Part shown: one piece after another, positions 46,503-51,150 of the stretch
Layout of the letters: each line of letters begins with the position of its first letter
Numbering within the stretch: the stretch's first letter is position 1
Assembly: GCA_020161245.1 (NCBI GenBank)
Contig: JAIUOK010000036.1
Location: forward strand, 1-51,150
Length of the DNA stretch: 51,150 nucleotides
Reading direction: 5' to 3'
Source: Actinomycetota bacterium
GTDB taxonomy: Bacteria > Actinomycetota > Actinomycetes > S36-B12 > CAIYMF01
The notes under the pieces: model-generated
The model's input: only the letters and a program-made list of their open reading frames with translations
Databases searched by the model: none
Told to the model about the DNA's origin: nothing
Program-made: the position numbers and the translations under genes

Positions 46503-46510
46503 GGCCCGCC

Positions 46511-47836
46511 ATGACGACCACGACGACCACGGACGGGCGGGCCGGCTGCGACGAGTGCGCCCGGTCCGACCGCGACGGCTTCACCCGCCGCACGTTCCTG
46601 CGCGGCGCAGCGGCGGCAGGCGCCGCGATCGTCGCGCTGCCCGCGCTCGAGACCGTGTCCGCCCAGGCCGCCTACGCAGCGGGCTGGACCGGCGACACCA
46701 TCGTGGTGATCTCGTTCCGCGGCGGCTTCGACGGACTCTCCGCCGTGGCCCCGCTCGGCGACCCGGACTACCTGAAGCTGCGCCCGAACATCGGCATCAG
46801 GGCTGCGGCGGCGACGCCGCTCGACGCGATGTTCGGACTGCACCCGGGCCTCGCGGCGCTCAAGCCGCTGTACGACAGCAAGTCGCTCGCGATCGTGCAC
46901 GCGACCGGCATGCCCAGCCCGAACCGCTCGCACTTCGACGCGATGGTCGAGATGGAGGAGGCCGCGCTCGGCACCGCCATCCGCACCGGGTGGATCGGCC
47001 GCACCATGGGGCTGTCCGACCCCGGCGGCCCGTTCGCCACCGTGCAGATCGGCGGCACCGATGTGCCCGACGCGCTGCGCGGCTCCCCGTCGGTGCTGTC
47101 GATGTACCGCCTGCGCGACTTCTCCATCGACGGCGTCGGCAACGCCAGCGACCGCGCCCGCTGGTCGGCCGCCCTCTCGGCCCTGCACTCGACCGCCCCG
47201 GCGGCGGTGAAGTCGGCGACCGACACGACCGTCGGCGCTCTCGCGACTGTCGCGAGCATCACCGCCACGACGTACAAGCCCGCCAACGGCGCCGTCTACC
47301 CGGCCGGCGACCTCGGCGACACGCTCAAGGACGTCGCCCGGCTCATCAAGGCGGGCGTCGGCCTGCAGGCCGTGACGCTCGACGTCGGCAACTGGGACAT
47401 GCACGCCGGCCTGGCCCCCACGAACAACCCGCGCTCCGGCTGGATGTGGGACCAGCTCAGCGAGGTGGGCGCGGCGCTCGCCGCCTTCGCCAAGGACCTC
47501 GGGCCCAAGCTCGACACCACGACCGTCCTGACGATGTCGGAGTTCGGCCGGCGCGCCTACGAGAACGAGTCGAACGGCGTCGACCACGGCTGGGGCAACG
47601 CCTGCTTCGTGCTCGGCGGCGGCGTCAACGGCGGCAAGGTGTACGGCACCTGGCCGGGGCTCACCAAGGCCAAGCTCGACTACACCGACGGCGACCTCGA
47701 GGCCACGACCGACTACCGCGCCGTGCTCGCCGACATCCTCAAGAACCGGGTCGGTGCCAGCGTCGGCCAGCTCGCGACCGTGCTGCCCGGCTACTCCGGC
47801 GGACCGCTGGTCGGTCTCACCAAGGCGAAGGCGTGA
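46511..47836 (+). CDS. Exported DUF1501 protein
   Basis: 441 residues. A clear twin-arginine signal TRRTFLRG (25-32) followed by a hydrophobic run and AQA-type cleavage near 53. DUF1501 proteins resemble the alkaline phosphatase/sulfatase fold: FRGGFDGLS, DVGNWDMH, TMSEFGRRAYEN and VDHGWGN carry likely metal ligands. Activity is unknown. The start is 8 bases after the DUF1800 stop; no strong ribosome-binding site except GAGG near the stop, so coupling is likely. Confidence 0.9.
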   Translation: MTTTTTTDGRAGCDECARSDRDGFTRRTFLRGAAAAGAAIVALPALETVSAQAAYAAGWTGDTIVVISFRGGFDGLSAVAPLGDPDYLKLRPNIGIRAAAATPLDAMFGLHPGLAALKPLYDSKSLAIVHATGMPSPNRSHFDAMVEMEEAALGTAIRTGWIGRTMGLSDPGGPFATVQIGGTDVPDALRGSPSVLSMYRLRDFSIDGVGNASDRARWSAALSALHSTAPAAVKSATDTTVGALATVASITATTYKPANGAVYPAGDLGDTLKDVARLIKAGVGLQAVTLDVGNWDMHAGLAPTNNPRSGWMWDQLSEVGAALAAFAKDLGPKLDTTTVLTMSEFGRRAYENESNGVDHGWGNACFVLGGGVNGGKVYGTWPGLTKAKLDYTDGDLEATTDYRAVLADILKNRVGASVGQLATVLPGYSGGPLVGLTKAKA

Positions 47837-47846
47837 GGTGGCCGCC

Positions 47847-49658
47847 ATGAGCTCCCGCCTCCTGCGCCGCGCTGCTGCCGCGCTCGCCGTCTCGGTCGCC
47901 CTCGTGTCGGGCGGCCTCGTCACCGCCGCGCCTGCCTCGGCGCTGTCGCCGGTGACCTACACCGTCGACGTCCCCGACCGGGTCTGGGTCGGCCAGTGGA
48001 TCGACCTCGGCCTGGCCTGCCCCAGCACGTGCCCCATCGGCGTCCTCGACGCCACCGTGTCGATCGCAGGCGGCCCGACCCTCGAGCTCCCGGCCGAGCC
48101 CGACTACACGACGTCGTGGCAGGTCGACGGCGTCACCGCTGGCGACGACGACGGCATCGTCACGCATGTCGTGACCGTGAGCTTCACCGACGAGACGGGG
48201 TCGGCGCGCACGCTCACCAAGACGGTGCGCTTCGACAAGGACAACCCGCAGCAGCCCGAGAACGTCTCGGTCACCGACGGAGACTCGGCCCAGGTGACGT
48301 GGGACGCACCGCTCATCGACGGCGGCTCGCCCATCACCAACTACTACGTCGAGGTCGACGGCAGCGGCCAGTGGAAGAACGTCGCTGCAGCCGACCGCCT
48401 CTTCTCCCTGAGCGGCTGGCCCACCGGCCCGCACACCGTCCGCGTCGTGCCGGTCAACTACTACGGCTGGGGCAGCAGCGTCGTCGTCACGGTGGTCAAG
48501 GGCGTGATGCCTCCGGCGCCGTCGGTGTCGATCAGCGGTACCACCGCGCCCACCGTGTCGTGGGCCGCGCTGCCCAGCACGTCGATCAAGCCGACCGCGT
48601 TCGCCGTCTACGCCGACGGCTACGAGGTGGCCCGCGTCGCTGCCGGAGCCACGTCGGTCACACTGACCTCGCTGGACCCCGGGCCGCAGGACATCACCGT
48701 GGCGGCCCTCACGACGTGGGGCCCGTCGACAGAGTCCTCGCCCGTCACCTGGGTGCAGCCCTCCGCGCCGAGCGCCGTCGACACCCCGGCGGTCGCGCCG
48801 GCGGTCGACTCGCTGTCGGTCTCGTGGAATGCACCGAGCAGTGACGGCGGACTCGCCGTGTCGTCCTACCTCGTGCGCGCCCTCGACCCGGCGACGCGCA
48901 CGGTGCTCTCCTCGACGACGGCCACGGGCACCTCGACGACGATCACCGGCCTCATCGCCGGGGCGCCGTACCTGGTGTCGGTGGCGGCCAAGAACGCGAT
49001 GGGCACCTCCGGCTGGACCGACGCCGCGGACGCGGTCGCGCCGACCGGCTCTGCCGTCGCGTCGTCGCTCACGGCCAAGGTGTCGACGTCGTCGCCGACC
49101 ACGACGACCAAGGTCTACGTCTCCGGCGTGCTGACGGTCTCCGGCAAGGTCGAGACCGGCCAGAAGGTGTCGGTCTTCGTCAAGCCCGCAGGCGCGGCGT
49201 CGTGGACGCTGGCCGGGACGGCGACGGCGGGCAGCACCGGCGCCTGGTCGTTCGGCCGGGTGTTCTCGTCCACGACGGCGGTGCAGGCGCGGTTCTTCGG
49301 CTCGACGTCGCTGGACGCCAAGCCGGCCGCCAGCGCGCCGCTCACCGTCGCGCCGTCGGTGTCGGTGACGGCCCGTTCCACGACGACCTCCGGTGCCTCC
49401 CGGACGACGTTCAAGCTCGGCTCGACCGTGCTCGTGCCGGTCGTCGCCGTCGCCGCACCGGCCGGCGCCAAGGCCACGCTGCAGCGCAAGTACGGCACCC
49501 GCTGGATCACCATCACCAGCGCGACCGTCGTGTCCGGCAAGGCGCGGCTGACGTGGAAGCCCGCGTCGCGGGCCACGTTCCCGCTGCGCGTCGTCGTCGG
49601 CGGCAGCAGCACCGTCAAGACCGGCTACTCGCGGGCCTTCAACGTCCGCATCTACTGA
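47847..49658 (+). CDS. Secreted fibronectin type III repeat protein
   Basis: 603 residues. Sec signal peptide 1-32 (cleavage after ASA). Then an Ig-like domain (about 33-132), three fibronectin type III domains (about 135-225, 226-310, 311-410) and two beta-sandwich repeats to the end. Thr/Ser-rich. No LPxTG, so not sortase-anchored. The start follows the DUF1501 stop by 10 bases with GAGGTGG between. It is probably the extracellular adhesive or structural partner of the DUF1800/DUF1501 pair. Confidence 0.88.
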   Translation: MSSRLLRRAAAALAVSVALVSGGLVTAAPASALSPVTYTVDVPDRVWVGQWIDLGLACPSTCPIGVLDATVSIAGGPTLELPAEPDYTTSWQVDGVTAGDDDGIVTHVVTVSFTDETGSARTLTKTVRFDKDNPQQPENVSVTDGDSAQVTWDAPLIDGGSPITNYYVEVDGSGQWKNVAAADRLFSLSGWPTGPHTVRVVPVNYYGWGSSVVVTVVKGVMPPAPSVSISGTTAPTVSWAALPSTSIKPTAFAVYADGYEVARVAAGATSVTLTSLDPGPQDITVAALTTWGPSTESSPVTWVQPSAPSAVDTPAVAPAVDSLSVSWNAPSSDGGLAVSSYLVRALDPATRTVLSSTTATGTSTTITGLIAGAPYLVSVAAKNAMGTSGWTDAADAVAPTGSAVASSLTAKVSTSSPTTTTKVYVSGVLTVSGKVETGQKVSVFVKPAGAASWTLAGTATAGSTGAWSFGRVFSSTTAVQARFFGSTSLDAKPAASAPLTVAPSVSVTARSTTTSGASRTTFKLGSTVLVPVVAVAAPAGAKATLQRKYGTRWITITSATVVSGKARLTWKPASRATFPLRVVVGGSSTVKTGYSRAFNVRIY

Positions 49659-49665
49659 CGCAGCC

Positions 49666-49716
49666 GCAGCTGGGGGTCGGATCGCGCCGCAGAGAGCGCG
49701 ATCCGGCCCCCGGCTG
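49666..49716 (+). terminator. Terminator after the DUF1800 cluster
   Basis: Long imperfect hairpin with an inner 10-bp stem CGGATCGCGC/GCGCGATCCG and further GC-rich pairs, directly after the Fn3 gene stop. Confidence 0.75.
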
Positions 49717-49766
49717 TGTCCGGGTCCAGGCCGCGCCGCACCCGCCGGCGGTGGCAGGGTCGGGGC

Positions 49767-51150
49767 ATGGACGCCCAGCTGCGCACCGCCCCTCCCGGCT
49801 CGGCCGCCGGCGACATCGTCGAGGCCGACGGCGGCCGGTGGCGGGTCGAGACCGACGCGCTCGGCGGGGTGCTCGTGCCGGAGGACCGGCTGTGGGGTGC
49901 GCAGACCCAGCGATCCCTGTCGAACTTCGCGATCGGCAGCGAGCGCATGCCGCGCGAGGTCCACCGCGCCTACGGGCTGGTCAAGCGCGCGGCCGCCACG
50001 GTGAACGCCGCGCGCGGCCGGCTCGACGCCGAGGTCGCGTCCGCCGTGGAGCAGGCGGCCGACGAGGTGGCGCGTGGCGCGCTCGACGACCACCTCGTGC
50101 TCTCGGTCTGGCAGACGGGGTCGGGCACCCAGACGAACATGAACGCCAACGAGGTGGTGGCCAACAGGGCCAGCGCGCTGCTGGGCGGCACGCCCGGGAC
50201 CAAGCGGCCCGTGCACCCGAACGACCACGTCAATAAGGGGCAGTCCAGCAACGACACGTTCCCCACCGCTGTGCACGTCGCCGTCGTCCTCGAGGTGCGC
50301 GGCTCGCTGCGCCCGCAGGTCGAGGCGCTCGCCGACGCGATCGACGGGCGCGCGCACCGCTGGGCCGACGTCGTGAAGATCGGGCGCACGCATCTGCAGG
50401 ACGCCACCCCGCTCACCGTCGGGCAGGAGTGGCACGCCTGGGCCTCGCTGCTGCGCGCGGACCTCCGGCGCTTCGACGACGCCGTGCGCGGGCTGCACCC
50501 GCTCGCGATCGGCGGGACCGCCGTGGGGACGGGCACCGGCTCGCCCGCCGGGTTCGGCGCCGATGTCGCGGCCGAGCTCGCCCGGCTCACCGGCGAGCCG
50601 TTCGCCGCGGCCGACGACGCGTTCTCCGCGCTGTCGTCGTCGGCGCCCCTGCTCGCCCTGAGCGCGGCGTCGAGGGGGCTCGCGACGACGCTGGAGAAGA
50701 TCGCCGACGACCTGCGGTGGCTCGGATCCGGTCCGCGGGCGGGCCTGCACGAGCTGGCGCTGCCGGAGAACGAGCCGGGCAGCTCGATCATGCCGGGCAA
50801 GGTCAACCCGAGCCAGGCCGAGGCGGTGCTCATGGTCGCCGCCCAGGTCCACGGGCTCGACGCAGCCGTCGCGCACGCGAGCGCCCGCGCCAACCTGCAG
50901 CTGCACGTGATGCGCCCCGTGGTCGCCTACGACGTGCTGCGCCAGCTCGACCTGCTCGCGGGCGCGTGCGACTCGCTGCGGCGCCACTGCATCGAGGGCG
51001 TCGAGCTCGACCGCGGACGCATCGATCTCGCGGTGTCGTCGTCGCTCATGCTCGTGACCGCGCTCTCGCCGGTGATCGGCTACGACCGCGCCTCTACCAT
51101 CGCGCACGACGCCCACGAGCGCGGCATCGGCCTGCGCGAGGCGGCACTGG
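49767..51150 (+). CDS. fumC: Class II fumarate hydratase (3' end missing)
   Basis: First 461 residues are present; the usual length is about 465, so only a few are cut. Interconverts fumarate and malate in the TCA cycle. Motifs: SGTQTNMNANEV (119-130), HPNDHVNKGQSSND (150-163; the usual Ser after Asn-Lys is Gly158), GRTHLQDATPLT (206-217), the lyase signature GSSIMPGKVNP (338-348) and IGYDRA near the end. The ATG lies 6 bases behind CAGGGT, another leaderless arrangement. Aspartase and argininosuccinate lyase are excluded by the fumarase-specific segments. Confidence 0.95.
   Translation, partial: MDAQLRTAPPGSAAGDIVEADGGRWRVETDALGGVLVPEDRLWGAQTQRSLSNFAIGSERMPREVHRAYGLVKRAAATVNAARGRLDAEVASAVEQAADEVARGALDDHLVLSVWQTGSGTQTNMNANEVVANRASALLGGTPGTKRPVHPNDHVNKGQSSNDTFPTAVHVAVVLEVRGSLRPQVEALADAIDGRAHRWADVVKIGRTHLQDATPLTVGQEWHAWASLLRADLRRFDDAVRGLHPLAIGGTAVGTGTGSPAGFGADVAAELARLTGEPFAAADDAFSALSSSAPLLALSAASRGLATTLEKIADDLRWLGSGPRAGLHELALPENEPGSSIMPGKVNPSQAEAVLMVAAQVHGLDAAVAHASARANLQLHVMRPVVAYDVLRQLDLLAGACDSLRRHCIEGVELDRGRIDLAVSSSLMLVTALSPVIGYDRASTIAHDAHERGIGLREAAL

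Overview
The window is 51 kb of very GC-rich DNA with the codon bias of an actinobacterium. GC-rich third positions open long shadow frames opposite almost every gene. Supporting evidence for Actinomycetota: the long SerA (529 aa) with an ACT tail, the long LeuA, a citramalate-synthase-type CimA, tRNA-Gln aminoacylated through GatCAB, twin-arginine exported proteins, and many start codons lying 6-8 nt behind a TAnnnT box, which indicates leaderless transcripts. I cannot place it to genus. It looks chromosomal throughout: core biosynthesis plus a few accessory genes, with no transposase, integrase or CRISPR array.

Layout. 1-317 has no convincing gene. 283-2974 (minus) holds FAH-family hydrolase, gltX, tRNA-Gln(CUG), tRNA-Glu(CUC) and a terminator. 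3007-10521 holds a first branched-chain amino acid block: cimA with an isoleucine-type attenuator, a divergent membrane-anchored SGNH hydrolase, ilvE, leuB, and leuA with a leucine leader peptide. 10576-13175 holds small accessory genes (membrane protein, DUF3224, NAD-dependent epimerase, nucleoside deaminase). 13218-15334 has serA and a DUF952 gene. 15423-16999 has a DUF2256-DUF3253 fusion gene coupled to a photolyase whose two domains are in swapped order. 17177-24904 is the second branched-chain block (ilvBNC with an attenuator, and ilvD), interrupted by a GGDEF-EAL protein. 24953-29591 holds a 2-hydroxyacid dehydrogenase, aldo/keto reductase, YciI-like protein, APH-fold kinase, membrane protein and L,D-transpeptidase. 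29701-33043 is gatCAB. A second GGDEF-EAL protein, ligA and a MetE-like protein follow. 38635-39558 is an ArsR repressor with two visible operators and a frameshifted SRPBCC gene. 39569-43705 has mnmA, a cysteine desulfurase and etfBA. 43929-49658 has an ApbE-like gene divergent from a three-gene secreted cluster (DUF1800, DUF1501, fibronectin-type-III protein). fumC runs off the right edge.

How the genes work together. CimA, IlvBN, IlvC, IlvD, LeuA, LeuB and IlvE cover most of isoleucine, valine and leucine synthesis; ilvA and leuCD are not here. Three of these units (cimA, leuA, ilvB) begin with a short leader peptide carrying Ile, Leu or Val-Leu-Ile codons. The cimA and ilvB leaders are followed by hairpins with U tracts; the leuA leader is followed by a fold that covers the leuA ribosome-binding site. 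GltX, the two tRNAs and GatCAB form a complete indirect route to Gln-tRNA. The cysteine desulfurase and MnmA overlap and fit tRNA 2-thiouridine formation.

Most unusual items: the photolyase with FAD domain first and alpha/beta domain last, beside a DUF2256-DUF3253 partner; the three attenuators, two sharing a 14-base motif after the terminator; the DUF1800-DUF1501-Fn3 exported cluster; several families of intergenic palindromes; and the broken SRPBCC gene behind an intact repressor.
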